Positions 18,017 through 26,939 of a stretch of 64,000 nucleotides of DNA are shown here, one piece after another. The notes under the pieces are model-generated. The model made no database searches. It saw only the letters and a program-made list of their open reading frames with translations, and was not told the origin of the DNA. A program made the position numbers and the translations under genes. The DNA is from an uncultured Algibacter sp. (GTDB taxonomy: Bacteria > Bacteroidota > Bacteroidia > Flavobacteriales > Flavobacteriaceae): NCBI GenBank assembly GCA_947499935.1, contig CANMQH010000001.1, forward strand, positions 248,001 through 312,000. Direction: 5' to 3'. The first letter of the stretch is position 1; each line of letters begins with the position of its first letter.

Positions 18017-18036
18017 AATAACATAAAAGTGTTATT
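18017..18036. promoter_or_regulatory. Inverted repeat in the promoter region of RND operon 2
   Basis: AATAACA (18017-18023) and TGTTATT (18030-18036) form a 7-bp inverted repeat with a 6-nt centre, 24 nt before the start of the fused TolC gene. It overlaps a possible promoter (TTG 18013-18015, TATTTTTA 18033-18040, 17-nt spacing). A repressor operator is plausible; no TetR-type gene is adjacent. Confidence 0.35.
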
Positions 18037-18059
18037 TTTATAAAAAAACTAACCACCCT

Positions 18060-20390
18060 ATGAAAAGGATCCTCGTATTTTTCTTCGTGTTAATTTGTCA
18101 ATTCAGCTTTTCCCAAAATATAAATATTGGTCTTTTAACTGATAAAGATACACCAGAAGTGCAGCCCTTATTAGAGCAATTAAAAACTGAAATTAGAGCA
18201 GTTTTAGGTCAAGGTAAAACGGTAAACTTTAAAAATGTACTTTCAAACAATTATAATTTAGAAACGGCTAAAGAAAACTATCAGTCTTTGATTAATGGAA
18301 ACGCAGATATTATTTTGGCTTTTGGGGTTATGGATAATATAGTTTTAAGCCAACAAGAAAATTATACTAAGCCAGTTATTGTTTTTGGTTCGATTAATTC
18401 AGATTTTATAAATCTACCACCAGAACGCAAAACATCAGAAATAAATAATATCACATACATCATAGCGCCTTTGTCTTACAAAAAAGACTTGGATGCTTTT
18501 AAAACAATTTACGATTATAAGAATGTCGGGGTTTTAATAGAGCAGTACATTATTGATGCACTTCCTCTAGAAACGATATTTGACCCATATTTCCAGAAGG
18601 AAAGAAAAAAGTACCGTTTAATACCTTTATCTGAAAATGGTATTAGTACATCTGATTTGGAAGGTCTTGATGCAGTTTACTTAGCAGGTGGTTTTGAATT
18701 TGGTGATGCCCAATTTGACAAATTAACTTCAGTCATTAATTCTAAAAAATTACCATCATTTTCAGCAAATAGAGTCAAGGATGTTGAACGTGGTATATTG
18801 GCTACTAATCAGCCCCAAACAAATTTAAATCAGTTTTTTAGGCGTATCGCATTAAATGTTGAAGCAATTGCTAATGGTACAAATGCCTCAGAGCTTCCCT
18901 TGTTATTAGAGTATAAAAACAAATTAACGATTAACTATAACACAGCAAAACAAATTGATTTTCCATTGCGTTATGCTATGTTGGGAACTGCCGATTTTAT
19001 TGGAGGCGAATTAGAACCAAATACTGAAAACATGATGTCTATATTGGATATTATGAATGGTGTTCTCGATAAAAATTTAAGTTTATCGTCTAGTGAAAAG
19101 AGTGTAGAGCTAAGTGGGCAGGATATTAAAACAGCTAAAAGTGGTTATTTGCCCAATGTATCTGCTGGTGTAAGTGGGGTTTATCTAGACCCTAGAATTG
19201 CTGAGATTTCAAATGGTGCAAATCCAGAGTTCTCAACATCTGGGAATGTTGTTTTAGAACAATTAATCTATTCAGAAAGTGCTTCTGCCAATATCGATAT
19301 TAGGAAAGAATTACAAAAAGCAGAACAAGCCATTTATGATACAAACGAACTCGATGCTTTATTGAATGCTACTGTAGCTTATTTTAATGCCTTGATTTTA
19401 AAGACTAATACAAGTATTCAAAATCAAAACCTACAAGTTACTAAGCGTAATTTAGAAATAGCAGAACAAAACTTTGAAGCAGGTGAATCTGGAAAATCAG
19501 ATGTGTTACGTTTTAGAAGTCAATTAGCTCAAAATATGCAAAGCCTTATAGAAGCTAGAAATCAATTGCAACAAGCCTTTTTCACTATTAATCAATTAAT
19601 GAATGTATCGATTAATAAAGATATTGACATTCTGGATGCTGAACTTTCCGAAGGTGTTTTTAAAAATTATAAATATGATGACTTTTATAAGATTCTAGAC
19701 GACCCGAAATTACAACCTACTTTAATTGAATTTCTGGTACAAGAAGCAAAAAAGAACTCACCTGAGTTAAAGAATATAGATTATAATTTAAATGTTACAA
19801 AACGAACCTATGACTTAAACGATTATGGTCGTTTTATACCAACAGTTGCTTTACAGGGGCAGTACAATCTGGCAATTTCTCAGTCAGGAAAAGGTTCTAC
19901 TATTCCATCTGGAATTCCAACAGCACCAGACGGCACTTATAATGTAGGATTAAATGTTTCGTTACCAATATTCAACCAGAACCAAAGAAATATTAATAGA
20001 CAATCTGCATTGATTCAAAAGGAACAATTGGGCTTTGAAAGACAAAATATTGAATTAAACATTGAGAAAAATGTTAATGATGTGGTGCTAGATTTGATTA
20101 ATCAAATAGCAAACATCGAAATTTCTAAAGTATCGGAAGAAACAGCAAAAGAGAGTTTAGACCTCACGCAAAATGCTTATCAACAGGGCGCAGTTCCCAT
20201 TATTCAGTTAATTGATGCACAGACCAATTATTTACAAGCGCAGTTAGCAAGATCTACGGCTAATTATAACTACTTAATAACGTCTATGCAATTAGAACGC
20301 GCTATAGGATACTTCTTTTTAACCCATTCTGAAGATAACAATCAAGAGTTTATTCAAAGAGCCAACCAATATATTTTAAATAAAAACTAA
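18060..20390 (+). CDS. Periplasmic-binding-protein-like domain fused to TolC outer-membrane efflux protein
   Basis: A 776-residue protein with a signal peptide (cleavage about FSFSQ, residue 19). Residues about 20-290 resemble the ABC-transporter substrate-binding family typified by TrpX/PF04392 proteins: INIGLLTDKDTPEVQPLLEQL, NADIILAFG, KPVIVFGSI, YKNVGVLIEQ, LEGLDAVYLAGG, LPSFSANRVKDVERGILAT. Residues about 320-776 are a full TolC-type outer-membrane channel (SGYLPNVSAGVSGVYLDP, GRFIPTVALQGQYNL, LDLTQNAYQQGAVPIIQLIDAQTNYLQAQL). Normal TolC proteins are about 440 residues, so the N-terminal 300 residues are an addition, not a frameshift product. First gene of the second RND operon; the adaptor starts 6 bp later. 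Confidence 0.85.
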   Translation: MKRILVFFFVLICQFSFSQNINIGLLTDKDTPEVQPLLEQLKTEIRAVLGQGKTVNFKNVLSNNYNLETAKENYQSLINGNADIILAFGVMDNIVLSQQENYTKPVIVFGSINSDFINLPPERKTSEINNITYIIAPLSYKKDLDAFKTIYDYKNVGVLIEQYIIDALPLETIFDPYFQKERKKYRLIPLSENGISTSDLEGLDAVYLAGGFEFGDAQFDKLTSVINSKKLPSFSANRVKDVERGILATNQPQTNLNQFFRRIALNVEAIANGTNASELPLLLEYKNKLTINYNTAKQIDFPLRYAMLGTADFIGGELEPNTENMMSILDIMNGVLDKNLSLSSSEKSVELSGQDIKTAKSGYLPNVSAGVSGVYLDPRIAEISNGANPEFSTSGNVVLEQLIYSESASANIDIRKELQKAEQAIYDTNELDALLNATVAYFNALILKTNTSIQNQNLQVTKRNLEIAEQNFEAGESGKSDVLRFRSQLAQNMQSLIEARNQLQQAFFTINQLMNVSINKDIDILDAELSEGVFKNYKYDDFYKILDDPKLQPTLIEFLVQEAKKNSPELKNIDYNLNVTKRTYDLNDYGRFIPTVALQGQYNLAISQSGKGSTIPSGIPTAPDGTYNVGLNVSLPIFNQNQRNINRQSALIQKEQLGFERQNIELNIEKNVNDVVLDLINQIANIEISKVSEETAKESLDLTQNAYQQGAVPIIQLIDAQTNYLQAQLARSTANYNYLITSMQLERAIGYFFLTHSEDNNQEFIQRANQYILNKN

Positions 20391-20396
20391 CTCATT

Positions 20397-21485
20397 ATGA
20401 AATTACGCATATACAAATTGTCAATTTTAGCTTTAGTCATAAACCTTTCTTCATGTAAGGATAAAGTAGAGGTTAAAGAAGAAGTATTGAGACCTGTTAA
20501 ATATGAAGTTGTTGGAACTCCAAACGTTCAAGGCACAAGAACATATAGTGGAACAGCAAAGTCTAGTAACGCCATTGGGTTAAGTTTTAGAAGCGGTGGA
20601 ATTATTACTAAAGTAAACCATTGGAAAGGCGCACAGGTTAAAAAAGGAGCTATTATTGCAAGGTTGGATAATGTTGAGGCAAACTTAGCTTATGAGCAAT
20701 CTGTTTCATCCTTAAATGCCGCTAAGTCCGCTATGAATACTGCTAAGTCGAGTTTAGATAGGATTAAGTCGCTATATGAAAAAGGAAGCAATTCATTGAG
20801 TGACTATGAACAAGCAAAAAATTCCTATCAATCTGCTTTAGACCAATTTGAATCTGCAAAACGAAATAAAAGCATTCAAGCCACCCAATTAAGTTATGGT
20901 ATCATTAAAGCTCCAAAAGATGGTGTAATCGTTTGGACAGATGGTGCAGTTAATGAGCAAGTTTCAGCAGGTCATCAATTTGCAGAATTAAATGCAGGTA
21001 AAGGCATGAAGGTTGAGGTTGGTTTGCCAGAAGCAGTCATTAATAAAGTGAAAGTAGATATGCCTACCAAAATTAAGTTCTCGGCTATTGAGGACAAAGT
21101 TTTTGAAGGTAGAGTTTTTGAAGTATCGCCAAGTATAGACCCCAATTCGTCTACATATATTACGGCAGTTGCAATAATTAATCCTATTCCAGAAATTAAA
21201 TCAGGTATGGCAACAAATGTCATTTTTGATTTTGAGCAAGATGAAAGTATTTCAAATGATACATTGGTTGTACCTGTTAAGTCTGTAGGAGAAGATGGTA
21301 ACGGTAATTTTGTATTTATAGTAGAATCAAGCGATGGGATAACGGGAACTGTAAAAAAACAACAAATTGAAATTGGTGAATTAACACCATCTGGATTTGA
21401 AGTGAAAAAAGGTTTAAATTCTGGTGATAAAATAGCTACTGCTGGCTTGCAGACCTTGTTGGATGGACAAAAAGTGAGATTATAA
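20397..21485 (+). CDS. RND efflux periplasmic adaptor lipoprotein, pump 2
   Basis: A 362-residue lipoprotein (signal peptide with lipobox LSSC, Cys20). Barrel-sandwich half (GGIITKVNHWKGAQVKKGAIIARLD, about 69-93), helical hairpin (about 95-150), second half (YGIIKAPKDGVIVWTDGAVNEQVSAG), then beta-barrel and membrane-proximal domains. HlyD/MFP family. Anchored to the inner-membrane outer face, it would join the pump encoded 19 bp downstream to the unusual TolC upstream. Confidence 0.9.
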   Translation: MKLRIYKLSILALVINLSSCKDKVEVKEEVLRPVKYEVVGTPNVQGTRTYSGTAKSSNAIGLSFRSGGIITKVNHWKGAQVKKGAIIARLDNVEANLAYEQSVSSLNAAKSAMNTAKSSLDRIKSLYEKGSNSLSDYEQAKNSYQSALDQFESAKRNKSIQATQLSYGIIKAPKDGVIVWTDGAVNEQVSAGHQFAELNAGKGMKVEVGLPEAVINKVKVDMPTKIKFSAIEDKVFEGRVFEVSPSIDPNSSTYITAVAIINPIPEIKSGMATNVIFDFEQDESISNDTLVVPVKSVGEDGNGNFVFIVESSDGITGTVKKQQIEIGELTPSGFEVKKGLNSGDKIATAGLQTLLDGQKVRL

Positions 21486-21504
21486 TAATTAAAAAACTAA
21501 CCTT

Positions 21505-24500
21505 ATGAATCTTACTGAATTTTCAATAAATCGTAATCGTGTTGTATTAAGTATTTTGGCTGTAGTTATGGTCATGGGCATGTTATTTTATGCCTCATTG
21601 TCAAGAGATAGTATGCCACCTTATACCATACGAGTAGCATCAATTGTATCATCTTTCCCTGGGGCAAGTCCAGAACGTGTTGAAGAATTAGTTAGTGATA
21701 AAATTGAAAAAGTAGCACAGGAATTACCCGAATTAAAAGTAGTAAAAAGTACATCTCGTACAGGACTTTCAGTCGTTCAGGTAGAACTTAAAATGGAAGT
21801 TAAGCCAGAAGAGCTACAGCCTGTTTGGGATAGACTTCGCAGAAAGTTAAGCACCATTCAGGGATTACCAAGTAATGTGAGTCCTCAATTGCGGGATGAT
21901 GGCATTGGTGAAGTATTTGGTATTGCTGTTGGTTTAATTTCTGATGGTTATGATTATGCAGAAATGAAAGATTATGCAGATGACTTGAGAGATGATTTAA
22001 TAAAACTTGAAGATGCTGCGAAAGTTGAATTGAATGGTGCGCAGGAAGAACGTGTTTTTGTTGAGTTTGAAAACACCAAATTAAAAACCTATGGATTAAC
22101 ATCAAGCAAATTAAAAAACATTATAGGTAGCACTAATATACTTAGCTCTGGAGGTACAATTAATGTTGAAGCAGAACGTATTATTTTGGAACCCACAGGT
22201 AATTTCAATGATTTAGAGTCCATAAAGGACATGTTAGTCCCCGTTGGAGAAAATGGACAAGTTATAGCTCTTGAAGACATTACTACAGTAAAAAAAGGGT
22301 ATATCAATCCACCAAAACAGAAAGTGAGAATCAATGGTATGGATGCTATATCATTACATGTGTCTTTAAAAGAAGGTGCAAATATCATTAAGTTAGGAGA
22401 AGAAATTGATGTGTTATTACAAGAATGGCAAGATAAATTACCAGTTGGTTTAGAAGTATCTCGTTTAGCATCAATTGATAAATACATCGATTTAAAGATT
22501 AGTGATTTTATTGGCAACCTATTACAGGCTATTGCTATCGTATTAGCAGTCATGCTTTTCTTTTTAGGACTAAGAACAGGATTGGTTATAGCCAGTTTAA
22601 TTCCAATAGTTACTATAACAACGTTGATGGTTATGGGATTAATTGATGTGGGGCTGAATCAAATTTCGTTAGCAGCTTTAATTATGGCTCTAGGAATGAT
22701 GGTTGATAACGCTATTGTTGTTGCGGAATCTGTCATGGTAAAAATGGAAGCAGGTATTCCCGTTAAGAAAGCTGCCATCGATTCATGTTCAGAATTATTT
22801 ACACCATTATTAATTTCAACATTAACAACATCTGCGGCATTTTTAGCATTCTTTATGGCAGAATCTGTGATGGGAGATATTATGGGGCCTATTTTCGTGG
22901 TAATTACTATTGCGCTTTTATCATCATGGATTATCGCTTTAAGTATCATTACACTATTTTGTGTCTTCTTTTTAAAAGTAAAACCAAAAGAAGCAGGAAA
23001 AGTAAGCTTCTTAGATAGACTCATTAATGGCTTAAAACTCAAGTATAAAAATTTAATTTTATTAGCTCTTAATTGGAAAAAATCGGTTTTAGTACTTATT
23101 GTTTTTATGTTCTTTTTATCCATTTTCGGATTTGGACTATTAGGCTTTGTATTCTTCCCAGATAGTGACCGTAATATGATAACGGTTGATATCAATTTAC
23201 CAGAGAATACTAAAATTGAGAATACAACATCTGTGATTTTAGCGCTTGAAGATTTTATGCAGAAAGAGCTAAAAGTAACAGATGATAAACCAGATGGTAT
23301 TGTAGATTGGTCAGCTTACATTGGTGAAGGCCCTTCAGCTTACGATTTGGGGTATAATGCGGATGAAGCAAATTCAAATTATGCACATATCTTAATTAAT
23401 ACATCATCTTTTTTGGTGAATAATAGCATGATTGAAAAATTGGATGCCTTCAGTTTTGAAAACTTTCCTAATGCCGATATTAAAGTTGGTTTGCTAGGTT
23501 CAGGTGGAGGTGGAACACCTGTTGAAATTGAAGTATCAGGAGATGACCCCGATAAATTAGCAAGTATCTCCGAAGCCATTAAAGCGAAGTTGTTTACCAT
23601 TTCTGGCACAAAAAATATTAAAGATGATTGGGGCCCTAAAGGCAAAAAGTTTGTTATAGATATAGACCCTAATAAAGCGCAAACAGCGGGGGTTACCAAT
23701 CAAGATATTGCTACTTCTTTACAAACTGTTTTAGATGGTTTTCAAGCAGGGGAATATCGCGAAGGTGATAAATCTATCCCTATTGTAATGAAGAGTAATC
23801 AAAGTAAACAGCAATCCTTATCGTCATTAGAAAGCTTAAATATATATGCGCAAAGTTCAGGAAAAAGTGTGCCTTTACTTCAAGTAGCCTCTATAATTCC
23901 TCAATGGCAATATTCAAAAATAAAACGTGTTGATTTAACTAGAACAATTAAAGTATCAAGTGAATTAACAACAACGGGTAATGCTTCCGAAGTAACACAA
24001 GCCATTACGCCTTGGCTTGATGAACAGAAAGAAGTTTGGGGCAAAGACTATACGTATGAATTAGGAGGAGATGCTAAAAGTTCTGCCGAAAACATGGGTG
24101 CTGTAGCAAAATATTTACCACTTTCAGCTTTTATAATTGTGATGCTGTTAATCATACAGTTTAATTCTTTTAGAAAAATGGTGATGATTGTTTGCACCAT
24201 TCCGTTGGGAGTTATTGGGATGGTTTTAGGACTTTTACTATTCGGTGTGCCTTTTGGGTTTATGGCGTTTTTAGGCGTTATTTCATTAGCAGGTATTGTT
24301 ATTAATAATGCGATAGTACTCGTGGATAGAATTGAGATCGAAGAATCCGAATTAAAACGTAAACCACAAGATGCTATAATAGCAGCATGTTTACAACGTT
24401 TTAGACCTATTTTGTTAGCCACTTTTACCACCGTTTTAGGTTTAGTGCCTCTATATTTAGGCGGCGGTGAAATGTGGGAACCTATGGCAGTAACTATTAT

Positions 24501-24615
24501 GGTTGGTTTATTATTTGGAACTGTAATTACATTACTATTTATTCCAGCATTTTATAGCGTAATGTATAAGGTAAATTATAAGGGTTACGAGTTTAATAAT
24601 GACCTTTTAGACTAG
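21505..24615 (+). CDS. RND efflux inner-membrane permease, pump 2
   Basis: A 1036-residue twelve-helix RND transporter (VLSILAVVMVMGMLFYASL at the N-terminus; FPGASPERVEELV in the porter domain). Helix 4 reads LGMMVDNAIVVAESV, so the second of the two acidic proton-relay residues of AcrB is Asn here. Helix 10 reads AGIVINNAIVLVDRIE with no lysine, as is common in bacteroidotal RND proteins. Substrate unknown. The gene is 3 bp ahead of the ion-channel gene, which may be co-transcribed. Confidence 0.92.
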   Translation: MNLTEFSINRNRVVLSILAVVMVMGMLFYASLSRDSMPPYTIRVASIVSSFPGASPERVEELVSDKIEKVAQELPELKVVKSTSRTGLSVVQVELKMEVKPEELQPVWDRLRRKLSTIQGLPSNVSPQLRDDGIGEVFGIAVGLISDGYDYAEMKDYADDLRDDLIKLEDAAKVELNGAQEERVFVEFENTKLKTYGLTSSKLKNIIGSTNILSSGGTINVEAERIILEPTGNFNDLESIKDMLVPVGENGQVIALEDITTVKKGYINPPKQKVRINGMDAISLHVSLKEGANIIKLGEEIDVLLQEWQDKLPVGLEVSRLASIDKYIDLKISDFIGNLLQAIAIVLAVMLFFLGLRTGLVIASLIPIVTITTLMVMGLIDVGLNQISLAALIMALGMMVDNAIVVAESVMVKMEAGIPVKKAAIDSCSELFTPLLISTLTTSAAFLAFFMAESVMGDIMGPIFVVITIALLSSWIIALSIITLFCVFFLKVKPKEAGKVSFLDRLINGLKLKYKNLILLALNWKKSVLVLIVFMFFLSIFGFGLLGFVFFPDSDRNMITVDINLPENTKIENTTSVILALEDFMQKELKVTDDKPDGIVDWSAYIGEGPSAYDLGYNADEANSNYAHILINTSSFLVNNSMIEKLDAFSFENFPNADIKVGLLGSGGGGTPVEIEVSGDDPDKLASISEAIKAKLFTISGTKNIKDDWGPKGKKFVIDIDPNKAQTAGVTNQDIATSLQTVLDGFQAGEYREGDKSIPIVMKSNQSKQQSLSSLESLNIYAQSSGKSVPLLQVASIIPQWQYSKIKRVDLTRTIKVSSELTTTGNASEVTQAITPWLDEQKEVWGKDYTYELGGDAKSSAENMGAVAKYLPLSAFIIVMLLIIQFNSFRKMVMIVCTIPLGVIGMVLGLLLFGVPFGFMAFLGVISLAGIVINNAIVLVDRIEIEESELKRKPQDAIIAACLQRFRPILLATFTTVLGLVPLYLGGGEMWEPMAVTIMVGLLFGTVITLLFIPAFYSVMYKVNYKGYEFNNDLLD

Positions 24616-24617
24616 TA

Positions 24618-25271
24618 ATGCTAAAGCGTTTATATCCATACCGTTTTGAGATATTCTTTTTTAGTCAGGTGGCTATTTTATTTGGGTCTCTTATTGTACC
24701 TGCAGTTTTCTTTGAAACGTTTTTATCTCCTGCATTATTTCTATTGAATCTATTAGCAGGAATAGTACTTTTATCAAAGCAGAAAAAAACCATGTGGCTT
24801 TTAGTACTATTACTTGTTATTAGTGCTTTGTTATTAGGTTCAAATTTGATAGAAACGACTAATGAAGCTTTAGTGGGGCTTATTAAAATGGGGACTTACT
24901 TTTTGTTTTACGTTGTAGTAACATCAGAAATTATAAAGCAAGTTTGGCGGGCAAAAAAAGTAAGTAAAAATGTAATATTTGGACTGGTTAGCGGATACAT
25001 TTCTCTTGGTTTAATTGGCTTTTTTATTTGTTTGAGCATAGAAATGGCTTATCCCAATTCGTTTTCAGGATTAATAGAGGGTATTTCAATTACAGAGAAC
25101 TTAATGTATTACAGCTATATCACTTTATTAACTATAGGATATGGCGATATTTTACCCATAAGTGCATTAGCGCATAAAGCAGCTATTTTAATTGGTTTAA
25201 TGGGGCAAATATACTTAGTAGTAATTACAGCTATAGTAGTTGGGAAGTACATTAATCAATCATCTGGGTAA
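24618..25271 (+). CDS. Two-pore-helix type potassium channel-like protein
   Basis: 217 residues with about five or six hydrophobic segments. Near the C-terminus is a pore-loop with a potassium-channel selectivity filter, TIGYGD (172-177), followed by a last helix (AAILIGLMGQIYLVVITAIVVG). It belongs to the ion-channel (Ion_trans_2) class. There is no cytoplasmic RCK or cyclic-nucleotide domain, so gating is unclear. It follows the RND pump by 3 bp; whether that linkage is functional is unknown. Confidence 0.82.
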   Translation: MLKRLYPYRFEIFFFSQVAILFGSLIVPAVFFETFLSPALFLLNLLAGIVLLSKQKKTMWLLVLLLVISALLLGSNLIETTNEALVGLIKMGTYFLFYVVVTSEIIKQVWRAKKVSKNVIFGLVSGYISLGLIGFFICLSIEMAYPNSFSGLIEGISITENLMYYSYITLLTIGYGDILPISALAHKAAILIGLMGQIYLVVITAIVVGKYINQSSG

Positions 25272-25364
25272 GCTATAAAAGATGGATAAAAATCTTATTT
25301 CTAACGATTAATAAATTTTAAAATAGATGTATCTTGCAATAAAATAACCTTTAATTTTAAAGAT

Positions 25365-26045
25365 TTGAAAGAAATAAAAAAAGTAACCCTATTATTAGTT
25401 TTAGTGATGTTTATAACTAATTGTGCATCAGTAAAGCTTGCAAATTCATGGAATTCTGAGAACTTCGATACCACTAAAACTAGAAAGATTTTAGTTGTGG
25501 CAAGAGACAATGATATGGATGTAAGAACTTCTTATGAAAACGCTATGGTTTCAAAATTAAAGGAAAAAGGTGTTGATGCCGTTGCTGCATGTGAACTATT
25601 TCCTGATTTAAAAGAAAATAAAAATCGAAGTCAAGAAGAGATTGATGACATCGTTAAAAATTTTAAATCCAAAGGTATTAATGTAATCATGTTAACTGCA
25701 TTAAAAGACACAAAAGTTAAAGAGTCTCAACCTAAAAGCAGTTCTAATAGTCCTATTTCTACAGCTAATATTGGTAGATACGGCATTAGCTTTACCGATT
25801 ATTATAGTGTACATTCAATAGAATATATCAGCAGAGGTCTAAAGCCTGTATATAATGATACTCAAGATACTGGAACTAAACTATCATCAACCACTTATAT
25901 TCTTGAAGCTGTTATTTATGATTTATCATTAGCAAACAAAGAACAATTAGTAGGTGTATTCGAAATAGAAGCAACCGATCCTTCATCAGGAAAAAAAGTA
26001 TTAGATAACTTTACAACAATAATATCAAAACAATTTAAACAATAA
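25365..26045 (+). CDS. Lipoprotein, paralogue of the protein at 38032-38685
   Basis: 226 residues, starting at TTG (25365), the only start giving a full signal peptide (KEIKKVTLLLVLVMFITNC, lipobox TNC, Cys20). I do not recognise a named family. It shares a clear pattern with the lipoprotein at 38032-38685: CASVKLANSWN/CSTVRVVSNWN, KILVVARDND/RIMVISKTDD, VSKLKEKGVD/VNKLREHGLN, FKSKGINVIMLTALKDT/LKNKGVDIIILNTLKDT, YILEAVIYDLS/YILETVIYDLT. The alternating hydrophobic/charged pattern suggests an alpha/beta periplasmic domain. Followed by the next gene after 3 bp. Confidence 0.7.
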   Translation: MKEIKKVTLLLVLVMFITNCASVKLANSWNSENFDTTKTRKILVVARDNDMDVRTSYENAMVSKLKEKGVDAVAACELFPDLKENKNRSQEEIDDIVKNFKSKGINVIMLTALKDTKVKESQPKSSSNSPISTANIGRYGISFTDYYSVHSIEYISRGLKPVYNDTQDTGTKLSSTTYILEAVIYDLSLANKEQLVGVFEIEATDPSSGKKVLDNFTTIISKQFKQ

Positions 26046-26048
26046 ATT

Positions 26049-26477
26049 ATGAGCCCACTTAAATCAATCTTAGTCCTTTGCTTAATTTTAGTTACTTTAA
26101 ATGGATTTTCTCAACAGAAAACAAAAAAACAGATAGAAAGAGAAAAGAATAAAGTAGAACTTTACACATCAGAAGAAAAAGATAATTTACAAGACTTCTA
26201 TGCTGAAGAAGTAGATAAAATGAAATTATCTGAAGAAAAAAGGGACGAATATTATAGCACTTTATTGTTTTATACCCATAGTATGTCTAGACTTGATGAT
26301 AAGGATAAAGACTATACACAAGCTGAAATTTTAGAAAAGTTTAATAAGTTGCATTTTGAAATGAATGAAAAGATGAAGGCGTTATTAACACCAGAACAAT
26401 ACGTTATTCATCTTGAAACTTTTAATAGAATAATATATAGTGTGAGTAGAAAAACAAGTGTTTTTAACCAAAAATAA
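26049..26477 (+). CDS. Small periplasmic helical protein
   Basis: 142 residues with a signal peptide (ILVLCLILVTLNGFSQ) and then an almost wholly helical, charged sequence. LSEEKRDEYYSTLLFYTHSM and KALLTPEQYVIHLETF recall the LTxxQ helices of Spy/CpxP-like periplasmic proteins, but the match is only by pattern. Between the lipoprotein (3 bp) and the TerB-like gene (11 bp), so part of one small operon. Confidence 0.5.
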   Translation: MSPLKSILVLCLILVTLNGFSQQKTKKQIEREKNKVELYTSEEKDNLQDFYAEEVDKMKLSEEKRDEYYSTLLFYTHSMSRLDDKDKDYTQAEILEKFNKLHFEMNEKMKALLTPEQYVIHLETFNRIIYSVSRKTSVFNQK

Positions 26478-26488
26478 TTGATTTAGTT

Positions 26489-26914
26489 ATGAGTAATTCA
26501 AGAAGTACTTATTTTGAGGCTTTTGCCTCCATTATGAAAATTACCTTAAGAGATAATGATGCTACTGATGAGGAAAAGTCGTTTTTACAACATTTTGGCA
26601 AAAAAATAGGGGTTACAAGCTCGGAGTATTTTGAGTTGATTGATGACAATATGTATATGAGATATGAAATAAAAGCACCTTACCTGTATGATCAGCGTTT
26701 AGAAAGTTTGTATAGAATAACGCAAATTGTAAATGAAGATAATACCATATCGAAATTGATGAAAGCAAAATGGTTATGTAGAATGGGCATTGCTATTGGA
26801 TTTGACCCAAGCAATATTAAATATGTAGTTGGTAAATCTCTAGACATGTTTACTGCAAACAATGTGTTAACATTAGAGGGCTATAAAGACGGTATCAAAA
26901 ATATAATGATGTAA
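26489..26914 (+). CDS. TerB-like helical cytoplasmic protein
   Basis: 141 residues, no signal peptide, all helical. The N-terminal segment (FEAFASIMKITLRDNDATDEEKSFLQHFGKKIGVTSSEY) and the late KAKWLCRMGIAIGFDP resemble TerB/DjlA-N-type four-helix proteins common in flavobacteria as free-standing genes. Function unknown. It is the last gene of the plus-strand run and faces the outer-membrane protein gene at 26940 tail to tail, 25 bp apart. Confidence 0.5.
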   Translation: MSNSRSTYFEAFASIMKITLRDNDATDEEKSFLQHFGKKIGVTSSEYFELIDDNMYMRYEIKAPYLYDQRLESLYRITQIVNEDNTISKLMKAKWLCRMGIAIGFDPSNIKYVVGKSLDMFTANNVLTLEGYKDGIKNIMM

Positions 26915-26939
26915 TTTTAAAAGGACTGTAATCTTCTAT

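Noticed and set aside
22785-23018. 77-residue plus-strand ORF within the second RND gene
   Set aside because: Out-of-frame reading of the pump coding sequence without domain or start support.
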